Of a stretch of 64,000 nt of DNA, positions 45,882-53,742 are shown one piece after another. Each line of letters begins with the position of its first letter. Position 1 is the stretch's first letter. Source of the stretch: Paenibacillus phyllosphaerae (GTDB taxonomy: Bacteria; Bacillota; Bacilli; Paenibacillales; Paenibacillaceae); NCBI RefSeq assembly GCF_014192105.1, contig NZ_JACHXK010000003.1, positions 1 to 64,000 on the forward strand. The letters run 5' to 3'. The notes beneath the pieces were generated by a model. That model had not been told where the DNA came from. It made no database searches and saw only the letters and a program-made list of their open reading frames with translations. A program made the translations under genes and the position numbers.

Positions 45882-47285
45882 ATGTCCATGAAGAAAACGG
45901 TCATCATCTCCGTGCTTGCCGCAGCTGTTAGCACATCGGTTGTATCGGCAGCATCTGCAGCTACTATCACAGCTGCCAACGTCCAGGTTTCCCAAAGCTT
46001 GGTCTACATTAACGACGTGCCAGCTCCAGTACGCACGATTGTAAAAGACGGCGTAACGCTCGTATCGGTCCGCGACCTGGGCGCTGCAGCAGGCGCATTG
46101 TTTGCACCAGGCGAGAATCGTGCAATTATGGCCTACATCAACGGCCATTCGATCGAACTTCACGCTGGTTCGGCTACGGTTCTGGTCGACGGCGAGCCGG
46201 TTGAGCTTGAGGCGGCAGTCGAGAATGTGAACAGCTCGCTCTATATCGAGCTGACAGGTTATGTGGACGCGCTTGGCGTGGACAGCACGACAGATGATAC
46301 CGGCAGCGTATGGATTGAAACGTTCCAGAAACTCGAAGGTGCAGAAGCGCCAGTATGGCTCGATCCATCGACGATTCTTGTCAGCGTGCTGACCGAGACC
46401 GGCAGCCGTGCAGACTATAAAGTATCGACAGCGAAGGGCGAATTCACTGAGGTGTTCCGTACCGAGACTGCTTCGGAGCTTACAGCTTCGCCAGACGGCA
46501 AGAAAGCCGCATATACGGATGCGGCGGGCGCCGTTTACATCATCGACCTGGCTACGAAGTCGACAACGAAAGTAACTTCCGACGATACGATCAAGCCTGA
46601 GCTCGTATGGGCAGCGGATAGCTCCGCGATCTACTTCCTCCAAGGCGACAAAGGCTCCGTAGTTGCGAAACTCGCGCTTGACGGCACGATTACGAAAGTG
46701 CTTGAAGATAAAGTCGACTACAAATCCGATCTGGCCGTATCCACTGACGGCACGAAATTCGTCTACACCGTCATTAAGCCAGGCGCGGTAACGGCTGACG
46801 CCAGCAAGCCTGTTGAAAGTGACGACGTCGTGATCGACATGACCGGCACTGAGCCGCAATTGTACTACTTCGACGCAAGCGTGAAAGACGGCAAGCCGGT
46901 GAAACTGACGGACAAAGCGGATGACAAAGTATTCGTCGGCGCTTCGGCTGGTGCAGGAACTGCTTTCTACGTAAGCTCGGAAGAAGGCAAAGCGACCTCT
47001 TCGCTGATCGCGGTAAGCAGCGATAAGAGCGTGAAGACGTTGGTTGGCGACAAGGACGTGGTTCAAGCGGTGTACACGGGCGAGAAGCTGTACGCGTTGA
47101 CGGCTACGGCTACGGGCGGCGAAATTATCGAAGTGGATCCGACATCGGGCACGGCAAAAGTTCTGTACACGGTATCCGAAGACGTATCGGAGATCGTAGC
47201 AGGCAAAGGCACTTCGATCGCGATCGTGGAGAACGGCCAAGTTAAAGTATTCCAAGACGGCAAATGGAAAGCCGTTACGAAATAA
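45882..47285 (+). CDS. Secreted protein with CuAO N-terminal-like domain and beta-propeller-like region
   Basis: The protein has 467 residues. The signal peptide covers about 1-27 (MSMKKTVIISVLAAAVSTSV). A copper amine oxidase N-terminal-like domain follows at about 30-145 (VRTIVKDGVTLVSVRDLGA), a module common on Paenibacillus surface proteins. The rest is a series of WD/TolB-like blades such as LTASPDGKKAAYTDAAGAVY and LVWAADSSAIYFLQ. It lies 41 bp before pstS1 without a terminator and behind a four-hexamer Pho box, so it is likely made under phosphate starvation. No enzyme activity is predicted. It might hold PstS1 or another partner at the wall; that is speculation. Confidence 0.82.
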   Translation: MSMKKTVIISVLAAAVSTSVVSAASAATITAANVQVSQSLVYINDVPAPVRTIVKDGVTLVSVRDLGAAAGALFAPGENRAIMAYINGHSIELHAGSATVLVDGEPVELEAAVENVNSSLYIELTGYVDALGVDSTTDDTGSVWIETFQKLEGAEAPVWLDPSTILVSVLTETGSRADYKVSTAKGEFTEVFRTETASELTASPDGKKAAYTDAAGAVYIIDLATKSTTKVTSDDTIKPELVWAADSSAIYFLQGDKGSVVAKLALDGTITKVLEDKVDYKSDLAVSTDGTKFVYTVIKPGAVTADASKPVESDDVVIDMTGTEPQLYYFDASVKDGKPVKLTDKADDKVFVGASAGAGTAFYVSSEEGKATSSLIAVSSDKSVKTLVGDKDVVQAVYTGEKLYALTATATGGEIIEVDPTSGTAKVLYTVSEDVSEIVAGKGTSIAIVENGQVKVFQDGKWKAVTK

Positions 47286-47326
47286 TTAAAATTTAGCTTC
47301 TCAAATTGAAAGGGGAACGTTCCAAA

Positions 47327-48184
47327 ATGAAAATGAAATGGTTCAAAACGCTGGCTTTCACGACACTGGCTCTCGCAGTCATGGCCACTGCAATTCCGGT
47401 TGCAAGCGCAGCAAGCAAGCTGAGCGGCAAAATCGTCATCAACGGCTCATCCGCGCTTCTTCCATTGACGCTTCAAGCGGCAAAAGAATTCAAAAAAGCG
47501 AATCCGAAAGTTAAAATCTCGGCTTCCGCAGCTGGTTCCATCACAGGTCCTCAATCCGTTCGTAAAGGCATCGCCGATATCGGCGCCGTTGACTGGGATG
47601 CTTCCACTGACGTTCCGGGCTTCAAGAAGTTCGAAGGCCAAGTAGCACACAAAGTAGCGGTTATTCCTTTCGCTGCAGTCGTGAACAAGAACGTTGGCGT
47701 TGATAACCTGACAACGAAACAGCTGCAAGACATTTTCTCCGGTAAAGTGAAGAACTGGAAAGACGTTGGCGGCAGCGACGCAGCAATCGTCGTCGTTAAC
47801 CGCGCATTCGGTTCCGGTACTCGCGTTAACTTCCAAATTAAAGCGCTGAACGGCACGGACTTCATGTCCAAAGGCGATAACTACAAAGAAGTAAAATCGA
47901 GCGGCGACATGAAAACGGCCGTTGAAACAACGCCTAACGCAATCGGCTACATTGACCTTGTGTATGTAACGAGCAAAATGAAGGCGCTGAAAATTAACGA
48001 TGTTGCGCCAACGGAAGCAAACGTTATCAACGGCAAGTACAAAGTATGGGGCTATGGCTACTACATGACTAAGGGCCAGCCTACTGGTGCGGTTAAAGCG
48101 TTCATCCAGTATGTGCAAAGCAAAGAGTTCCAGAACGGCTCGCTCAAGAAGCTCAAATTTATCCCAATCTCCGCGATGAAATAG
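47327..48184 (+). CDS. pstS: PstS-type phosphate-binding protein without lipobox
   Basis: The protein has 285 residues. The signal peptide (MKMKWFKTLAFTTLALAVMA) ends in a signal-peptidase I type site near VASA-AS and contains no cysteine, so the protein is not a lipoprotein. Phosphate-binding segments are visible: INGSSALLPLTLQAAKEF, RKGIADIGAVDWDAS and RAFGSGTRVNF. The start at 47327 is chosen for AAAGGGG spacing. The pst genes that follow define its role as donor to PstC1/PstA1. In Gram-positive bacteria PstS is normally lipid-anchored, as the second copy at 53743 is, so the way this one stays near the membrane is unclear. Confidence 0.9.
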   Translation: MKMKWFKTLAFTTLALAVMATAIPVASAASKLSGKIVINGSSALLPLTLQAAKEFKKANPKVKISASAAGSITGPQSVRKGIADIGAVDWDASTDVPGFKKFEGQVAHKVAVIPFAAVVNKNVGVDNLTTKQLQDIFSGKVKNWKDVGGSDAAIVVVNRAFGSGTRVNFQIKALNGTDFMSKGDNYKEVKSSGDMKTAVETTPNAIGYIDLVYVTSKMKALKINDVAPTEANVINGKYKVWGYGYYMTKGQPTGAVKAFIQYVQSKEFQNGSLKKLKFIPISAMK

Positions 48185-48200
48185 TCGGTCCCGCCAGAAG

Positions 48201-48243
48201 GAAGCCAGCTTTGGATATCGATGCCAAGCTGGCTTCTTTTGCG
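48201..48243 (+). terminator. Strong intra-operon terminator between pstS1 and pstC1
   Basis: GAAGCCAGCTT pairs with AAGCTGGCTTC, and TTTTG follows. It probably lets pstS1 be expressed above the permease genes. Confidence 0.85.
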
Positions 48244-48290
48244 GATAAAGAAATGAAGAAATTGTAAAAGGTGAAAGGAGCCATATCGTT

Positions 48291-49250
48291 ATGCTGGAAG
48301 TATCGGCAACTGCCAATCGGCAGGCAGCGAGCGAATTGGGTACGAGTCTGAAGACGAGTTCGGGCAGTACCTTCGGACGCCGGGCAAGGCTTGCGTTCTA
48401 CAACAAGTCATTCAAACTCATCTGCATCGCTTGCGCTGTATTCGTCTGTATCATTTTGTTCTCCATCTTGTTCCTTATGGGACGTACCGGAATTCTGACG
48501 TTCCAACACGTTTCACCGGCCGAATTCTTCTTCTCCACGGAATGGGTGCCGGAGAACGAGCAATATGGCGGCCTCGTCTTTATCTTCGGAACCTTCGCAT
48601 TAACCGCGCTTACGATGCTCATCGCGATGCCGCTTTCGATCCTGATCGCCGTTTTCCTTGCGGAAATGACGCCAGGCTGGCTAAGAACGATGCTCCGTCC
48701 GGTTCTCGATCTGCTCGTCGGTATTCCATCCGTAGTATACGGTTTCCTCGGGATGACGCTGCTTATTCCGCTCCTGCGGGACGTAACCGGCACGACGATG
48801 GGCGACGGCCTGCTCGCGGCCGCGATCGTATTGACGATCATGGTATTGCCGACGATCAGCCGGATCAGCGACGATGCCATTACAGCCGTACCAAAGAAAT
48901 ACCGCGATGCCTCCTATGCACTCGGCGCAACGCGTTTCCATACGATCTTCCGCGTCGTACTTCCCGCAGCCAAGAGCGGTATGATGTATGCCGGCATTCT
49001 GGGTATGGCTCGCGCGATAGGCGAGACCATGGCCGTGGTTATGGTTATCGGCAATACGCCGCAGCTGGCGGACAGCTTATTCAAGCCGACCTCGGTTCTG
49101 ACAAGTAATATCGTCATGCAGATTGCGAACGTGCCGTTCGATTCCACTTGGAACTATGCGCTCTATCTGATGGGCTTCTTGCTGCTCATTATCTCGCTGG
49201 TCATGATTGTGTTAATCCGTTTCATTCAACGTAAAGGGGTGCGGGGATGA
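48291..49250 (+). CDS. pstC: Phosphate ABC transporter permease PstC (first system)
   Basis: The protein has 319 residues. A hydrophilic N-terminal tail of about 40 residues precedes six membrane helices. LLVGIPSVVYGFLGM and ATRFHTIFRVVLPAAKSGM match PstC. It pairs with PstA1, whose gene overlaps its stop codon by 4 bp (ATGA). GAAAGGAG lies upstream of the ATG. Its substrate-binding partner is presumably the upstream PstS1, with PstB1 as ATPase. Confidence 0.93.
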   Translation: MLEVSATANRQAASELGTSLKTSSGSTFGRRARLAFYNKSFKLICIACAVFVCIILFSILFLMGRTGILTFQHVSPAEFFFSTEWVPENEQYGGLVFIFGTFALTALTMLIAMPLSILIAVFLAEMTPGWLRTMLRPVLDLLVGIPSVVYGFLGMTLLIPLLRDVTGTTMGDGLLAAAIVLTIMVLPTISRISDDAITAVPKKYRDASYALGATRFHTIFRVVLPAAKSGMMYAGILGMARAIGETMAVVMVIGNTPQLADSLFKPTSVLTSNIVMQIANVPFDSTWNYALYLMGFLLLIISLVMIVLIRFIQRKGVRG

Positions 49251-50152
49251 GTACCAACCAACCTACTGTCAACAATCCATTCGCATCCTCACGCAAGAAT
49301 GGGAATCGTATCAAGAATGTACTGTTCACGACCCTAGTATGGGGCGTTGGCATCTGCACGATCATCTTCATCATCGGCCTGCTGTTCCTCATTCTCGAGA
49401 AAGGGATGCCGAAGCTGTCATTCGACTTCTTGATCGGCATTCCGGATGAAATCATGGAGGGCGGGGGTATCGGCCCTGCGTTGTTCAACTCCTTCTACGT
49501 GCTCATTATCTCGCTAATCATTTCCATTCCGCTTGGCATGGCGGCCGGGATCTATCTGTCCGAATTCGCGCCGGATAACAAGTTCATCGGATTCATCCGC
49601 ATTTGCGTCGAAGGCCTTGCTTCGGTGCCATCGATTATTTTCGGCTTGTTCGGCATCGTCATCTTCGTCGAGACCTTCGATATCGGCCTGACGATCATCG
49701 GCGGCGCGGTCAGCCTCGCATTCCTGAACCTGCCTGTATTGACGCGCGTAACGGAAGAAGCGATGCGTGCCGTGCCGCAGGAGATGAAGCATGCATCGTT
49801 CGCCCTCGGCGGCACCCATCTGCAGACGATCCGCCGCGTTCTGATCCCGGTTGCGCTGAACGGTATCATTACCGGCATCTGCCTTGTGGCAGGACGCGCG
49901 TTCGGCGAGAGCGCCGTTATCATTCTGACAGCAGGGGTTACGACTTCCGGCGAAATGTGGGATTTCAACCTGTTCTCGCCAGGCGAGACGCTTGCGGTTC
50001 ATCTCTGGTACGTCCAATCCGAAGCGATCGTGCCGGACGCGACCGAGATCGCCGAGAAGGCGGCGGCGGTGCTTGTATTCATCGTGCTGCTGATCAACCT
50101 CGTCTTCCGCATCCCGCTGTGGATGAATAACCGCAAGATGAGTACGAAGTAA
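49247..50152 (+). CDS. pstA: Phosphate ABC transporter permease PstA (first system)
   Basis: The protein has 301 residues and six membrane helices, with GLASVPSIIFGLFGIVIF and the loop ALGGTHLQTIRRVLIPVALN typical of PstA. It is translationally coupled to pstC1. The operon then breaks: instead of pstB, a Pho-box-like promoter and a CBS-MCP gene follow, and pstB1 comes 1.6 kb later. Confidence 0.93.
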   Translation: MSTNQPTVNNPFASSRKNGNRIKNVLFTTLVWGVGICTIIFIIGLLFLILEKGMPKLSFDFLIGIPDEIMEGGGIGPALFNSFYVLIISLIISIPLGMAAGIYLSEFAPDNKFIGFIRICVEGLASVPSIIFGLFGIVIFVETFDIGLTIIGGAVSLAFLNLPVLTRVTEEAMRAVPQEMKHASFALGGTHLQTIRRVLIPVALNGIITGICLVAGRAFGESAVIILTAGVTTSGEMWDFNLFSPGETLAVHLWYVQSEAIVPDATEIAEKAAAVLVFIVLLINLVFRIPLWMNNRKMSTK

Positions 50153-50187
50153 TATAGTGGCGATGATTGACACAATTAGGCGCAATT

Positions 50188-50241
50188 TTCACACTCGGTT
50201 AACATTTTCCTGTATGTCCGATAATGGTTTCTCGCTATAGT
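50188..50241 (+). promoter_or_regulatory. PhoP-box-like promoter P2 (CBS-MCP gene)
   Basis: TTCACA 50188 and TTAACA 50199 are 11 bp apart. Weaker hexamers CTGTAT 50210 and ATAATG 50221 continue the phase, and TATAGT (50236-50241) follows after 9 bp, the same geometry as P1. Two hexamers fit the consensus well and two poorly, so the call is tentative. Confidence 0.6.
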
Positions 50242-50276
50242 GAGGGCATTAGAGTTGTAACGGAGGGATATTAACC

Positions 50277-51416
50277 ATGCGTACTATGTCAATCGTTGCC
50301 AAACCGGAGCCGTCTGTTTCTTCTGTTCTTGCGTCCTTTATTCGACCGGCGATGACGGTATTGCCTGCTGAGCGCTGCTGCGATGTTATCGAGCAATTTA
50401 ATGCCGCGCCGGATCATGTATGCGTCGTTGTGTGCGATGAAGCCAAACGGCCGCTCGGCCTGGTCATGAAAGGCCAGCTGTCGCGCCTGCAGGCGCAGCG
50501 CTTCGGCAAAGAACTGTTCTTCGAGCGTTCGATTACGAAGCTGATGGACGTGAATCCTTTAATTGTCGAGCTTGCGATCGGCGAGCAGCAGCTGCTCGAC
50601 TTCGCGCTTAACCGCGAAGAACGGACGTTGTATGACTGTGTCATCGTCGTTCGGGAAGGAAAGTTGGAAGGGATCCTAACCATGTCGGATTTGCTGAGTA
50701 TCTCCCGGCTGCTGCAGGAACAGGCCGTATCGATGCAGGTGAAGACGATGAGCGGCGCCGAGGCGATGGTGCACGAGATCGACCGTTCGGTCGAAGAAGT
50801 GCTGAAGGCGGCCAGACATGGGGAGGCCATATCGGAGCAGATGGTTGATTACACCCTTCATGGGAAAAATGAACTTACGACCGTCCGCTCCGCCTTCATG
50901 CAAATCTCGGAGCTGACGAGCCGCCAGGTCGAGCAGATCCGACAGCTTCAGGAACGTGCGGATGCGATAGGCGCCGTCTCGAATCTGATTCGCAACCTGG
51001 CCGAACAGTGCAATCTGCTCGCGATGAACGCAAGCATCGAAGCCGCCCGCGCAGGCGAACATGGACGAGGCTTCGCGGTCGTCGCTGGCGAAGTCGGCAA
51101 GCTGGCGACGCAGACCAAGCGGTCGGCCAATGACATAAGCAGCCTGATCCATTCGATCCTTGAATCGGTCAACGTTACGGCCTCTCTGGTCGAGCAAAGC
51201 CGCGAACAAGTGTTATCGAGCGAACGATCGGTCGATAATGCGGGCGGCGCATTCGAGCAGCTGTTCCATGCTGCAGCCGGCAATCGAGCAAGCGCGGTAA
51301 CGATCGAACAATTGTCGGATGAGGCTTACAAACAGTCGGAACGCGTGGCTAACGAGCTGAACAAGATTATGGCCAGCATGAGCAGCGGGAAGAGCGAAGC
51401 AAAAGTTGGGCAATAA
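50277..51416 (+). CDS. Soluble CBS-domain methyl-accepting-type signalling protein
   Basis: The protein has 379 residues and no membrane helix. The N-terminal region (about 15-150) is a CBS-pair-like sensor with [20 protein letters not shown] and [20 protein letters not shown]. The C-terminal half is a chemoreceptor signalling domain with the hairpin tip segment [20 protein letters not shown]. It could control a chemotaxis kinase from the cytoplasm, but coupling to CheA is not proven. The same CBS-like module is fused to a GGDEF domain at 58212. The gene sits between pstA1 and pstB1 behind a Pho-box-like promoter, which points to phosphate-related signalling. GGAGGG precedes the ATG. Confidence 0.85.
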   Translation: MRTMSIVAKPEPSVSSVLASFIRPAMTVLPAERCCDVIEQFNAAPDHVCVVVCDEAKRPLGLVMKGQLSRLQAQRFGKELFFERSITKLMDVNPLIVELAIGEQQLLDFALNREERTLYDCVIVVREGKLEGILTMSDLLSISRLLQEQAVSMQVKTMSGAEAMVHEIDRSVEEVLKAARHGEAISEQMVDYTLHGKNELTTVRSAFMQISELTSRQVEQIRQLQERADAIGAVSNLIRNLAEQCNLLAMNASIEAARAGEHGRGFAVVAGEVGKLATQTKRSANDISSLIHSILESVNVTASLVEQSREQVLSSERSVDNAGGAFEQLFHAAAGNRASAVTIEQLSDEAYKQSERVANELNKIMASMSSGKSEAKVGQ

Positions 51417-51420
51417 TATT

Positions 51421-51452
51421 TTTACATTGCGTTAACATAACGAGAATATAAG
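51421..51452 (+). promoter_or_regulatory. PhoP-box-like promoter P3 (pstB1-phoU1)
   Basis: TTTACA 51421 and TTAACA 51432 are 11 bp apart, and a -10-like TATAAG (51447-51452) follows after 9 bp. Only two hexamers are clear. It begins just after the CBS-MCP stop codon and lies about 300 bp before pstB1, separated from it by the tandem palindromic repeats. Confidence 0.6.
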
Positions 51453-51494
51453 GCTGACAGAAGGCCGTTACGATGAATACAAGTTCGGATAGTC

Positions 51495-51699
51495 CAAGGT
51501 GAAACGGCTTGCGCCGTCCTTTGGCGGCGTATGGAGTTTCATTCCGGAGAAATACAAGATGATTGATAAGCGTGAAACTTATCCATTCTTGTATTTCAAG
51601 GTGAAACGGCTTGCGCCGTCCTTTGGCGGCGTATGAAGTTTCATTCCGGAGAAATACAAAAATGAATGGATAAGCGTGAAACTTATCCATTCTTGTAAT
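51495..51699 (+). repeat. Tandem pair of ~102-bp palindromic repeats
   Basis: Two copies with a 102-bp period. Each copy holds a GC-rich hairpin (TGAAAC ... GTTTCA, with CGCCG / CGGCG inside) and an AT-rich hairpin (GAAATACAAG and GGATAAG pairing with CTTATCC and CTTGTATTTC). A third copy lies at 39798-39905. The pair sits between a Pho-box-like promoter and pstB1, in transcribed leader sequence if that promoter is real. Confidence 0.88.
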
Positions 51700-51747
51700 T
51701 TTAGAAAAGCTGTCTGTTTTTAGTCTATCATACCGGAGGAGAACGCC

Positions 51748-52521
51748 ATGCAAGCGCCAGCTCAAGCGAAAGCTTTGATTGAAATCGAGCAATTAAATTT
51801 ATTTTACGGTACATTCCACGCCTTGAAGAATGTATCGATGGAAATTCCCGAGAAGGCGATCACCGCTTTCATCGGACCTTCGGGCTGTGGCAAATCGACC
51901 TTGCTGCGTACGCTTAACCGGATGAACGACATGATTGCCGGCACTCGAATCGAAGGCAAGATCGCCATTGGCGGCGCTGATATTTACTCTAATGAAGTGG
52001 ATGTGGAGACGCTCCGCAAGAAGGTCGGCATGGTATTCCAACAGCCGAACCCGTTTCCGAAATCCATCTATGATAATGTAGCGTACGGACCACGCCTGCA
52101 CGGCATCCGCGGCAAGCAGCAGCTCGACGAGCTCGTCGAGTCGTCACTCCGCTCCGCAGCGCTGTGGGATGAAGTGAAAGATTATTTGAAGCGCTCTGCA
52201 CTCAGCCTCTCCGGCGGCCAGCAGCAGCGTCTATGTATCGCGCGTGCGCTTGCCGTCAGCCCGGACGTGCTGCTGATGGACGAAGCGACTTCCGCGCTTG
52301 ACCCGATCTCGACGCTGAAGATCGAAGAACTTGCTCAAGAGCTCAAAGACCGGTATACCATCGTCATGGTTACCCATAATATGCATCAGGCAGCGCGCGT
52401 CTCGAATCAGACCGTCTTCTTCCTCAATGGCGAGGTCGTGGAATATGCGGAGACCGAGAAGCTGTTCTCGACCCCGCGTGACCAACGCACGGAAGATTAC
52501 ATCAGCGGTCGCTTCGGCTAA
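51748..52521 (+). CDS. pstB: Phosphate ABC transporter ATPase PstB (first system)
   Basis: The protein has 257 residues. Walker A is [12 protein letters not shown], the signature [15 protein letters not shown], Walker [13 protein letters not shown], and the switch histidine is in [20 protein letters not shown] after Walker A is typical of PstB. CCGGAGGAG precedes the ATG. It supplies energy to PstC1/PstA1, from which it is separated by the CBS-MCP gene and the tandem repeats. phoU1 follows after 24 bp. Confidence 0.95.
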   Translation: MQAPAQAKALIEIEQLNLFYGTFHALKNVSMEIPEKAITAFIGPSGCGKSTLLRTLNRMNDMIAGTRIEGKIAIGGADIYSNEVDVETLRKKVGMVFQQPNPFPKSIYDNVAYGPRLHGIRGKQQLDELVESSLRSAALWDEVKDYLKRSALSLSGGQQQRLCIARALAVSPDVLLMDEATSALDPISTLKIEELAQELKDRYTIVMVTHNMHQAARVSNQTVFFLNGEVVEYAETEKLFSTPRDQRTEDYISGRFG

Positions 52522-52545
52522 GAAGAGGAAGAGGAGTTGTAGAAG

Positions 52546-53211
52546 ATGATGATGACTGCCCGTAAAGAATTTGACCACGGACTCGAAGAACTTCGCGAGC
52601 TGCTGCTTGCGATGGGCGCGCATGTCCAGAACGCACTGCGGGATTCGCTCAAAGCATTGCAGACCCTCGATGTCGTCGAGGCTACACGAATCGTGAACGC
52701 GGATGTGGAGCTTAACCGATTGGACGAGAAGGTATCCGAACTTGGCGCACGCCTGATCGCGACGCAACAGCCGGTAGCCAAGGATCTGCGCCGAATTCTG
52801 ATCGCGTTCAAAATCTCGAACGACCTGGAACGGATGGGCGACCTGTCGGTCGACATCGCCAAAGTCGTAAAGCGCCTCGAAGGCCAGACGCTGATCAAGC
52901 CGATCATCGATTTGCCCCGCATGGGCGAGACCGTGCAAAGCATGACCAAAGAAGCGATTCAATCGTTCGTGCAAGAAAACGTAGATCTGGCGTACAAAAT
53001 GGCGAAGGACGACGATCAAGTCGACGCGTTGTACGGAGAGATTATCCGTGAATTGTTCGAACTGATGTCTAAAGATCCGTCGACGATCGCGCAAGCCAGC
53101 CAGCTGAGCTTCGTGGGCCGTTACGTCGAGCGTATCGGCGATTACGCCACGAACATTGGCGAGAACGTCGTGTATCTAGTAACGGGCAAACGCCCGGAAT
53201 TGAATGCTTAA
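52546..53211 (+). CDS. phoU: Phosphate regulator PhoU (first copy)
   Basis: The protein has 221 residues and is all helical, with the two PhoU repeats. IATQQPVAKDLRRILIAFKI and SNDLERMGDLSVDIAK, and their C-terminal counterpart RYVERIGDYATNIGE, carry the conserved E/DxxxD metal sites. PhoU links the Pst transporter to control of the phosphate regulon and prevents phosphate overload. Three successive ATG codons follow GAGGAG. A terminator ends the unit. Confidence 0.93.
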   Translation: MMMTARKEFDHGLEELRELLLAMGAHVQNALRDSLKALQTLDVVEATRIVNADVELNRLDEKVSELGARLIATQQPVAKDLRRILIAFKISNDLERMGDLSVDIAKVVKRLEGQTLIKPIIDLPRMGETVQSMTKEAIQSFVQENVDLAYKMAKDDDQVDALYGEIIRELFELMSKDPSTIAQASQLSFVGRYVERIGDYATNIGENVVYLVTGKRPELNA

Positions 53212-53228
53212 TGAATAGCAACAATAAA

Positions 53229-53267
53229 GGCAACCTGTCGGGTATAACCAGGCAGGTTGTTTTTTTC
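53229..53267 (+). terminator. Terminator after phoU1
   Basis: CAACCTG pairs with CAGGTTG around a 15-base loop, and TTTTTT follows. Confidence 0.85.
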
Positions 53268-53324
53268 TGGTTAACAAAAACTTTTCAATTTAAAGTTTTT
53301 GTGTGTTTTCTGTGTAAGTCACGT

Positions 53325-53625
53325 AAAGCGTGTCCACGCAGTGGACGTCAAGCGAAGGTCGTCTGGCTGTATCGATCGGTGCGCCTACCGTCTCAAATCT
53401 TCTCCTGAGGCATCAAAGTCACGAACGAAGACGAAACGCCGAGCTTTTGTCCACAGGACAAAGAGCGGTCCACGCTCGAAAGGACAGATCGAAGACGGCC
53501 ACGTTACTTATTTCGCCGCTTATCGGTGTCCTCAGAGTTTTCCAACGGAAAACTCACTTCGGAAGCGTAGACTGGGTGATGACCCTCTGGTTCCCCTCCA
53601 ATGGAGGGGGAAGGGGCGAGGAAAA
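53325..53625 (+). repeat. Dispersed GC-rich repeat, copy R4
   Basis: It carries AAAGCGTGTCCACGCAGTGG, GAGGCATCAAAGTCACGAAC, GAGCTTTTGTCC, CGAAAGGACAGATCGAAGAC and the terminal block with CCCTCTGGTTCCCCTCCAAT, in the order seen in R2 and R3. An extra perfect hairpin (GAGTTTTCC / GGAAAACTC, 53535-53555) is inserted in the terminal block of this copy only. It ends 10 bp before the Pho box of the second pst operon. Frames crossing it, such as 53299-53658, are not called. Confidence 0.8.
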
Positions 53626-53635
53626 CGGAAAAATA

Positions 53636-53689
53636 TTTACATTCCGTTAACACAGTGAAAATACCCGTTTAACGACCGCGACTTACAAT
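53636..53689 (+). promoter_or_regulatory. PhoP-box promoter P4 (second pst operon)
   Basis: TTTACA 53636, TTAACA 53647, AAAATA 53658 and TTAACG 53669 run at 11-bp steps. After 9 bp comes the -10 TACAAT (53684-53689). Three of the four hexamers fit the PhoP consensus. pstS2 starts 54 bp later. Confidence 0.85.
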
Positions 53690-53742
53690 GAATCTCGTAA
53701 AGCAAATTACCCGTGTGAATGACGGAAGGAGAAAGCACTAGA

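Noticed and set aside
51367-51792. Minus-strand frame of 141 codons upstream of pstB1
   Set aside because: Its internal protein repeat simply reflects the tandem palindromic repeats, and it overlaps the Pho box and the start of pstB1.
53299-53658. Open frames of 106-119 codons upstream of pstS2
   Set aside because: They coincide with repeat copy R4 and Pho box P4; their basic, low-complexity translations match those from the other repeat copies only through the repeat.
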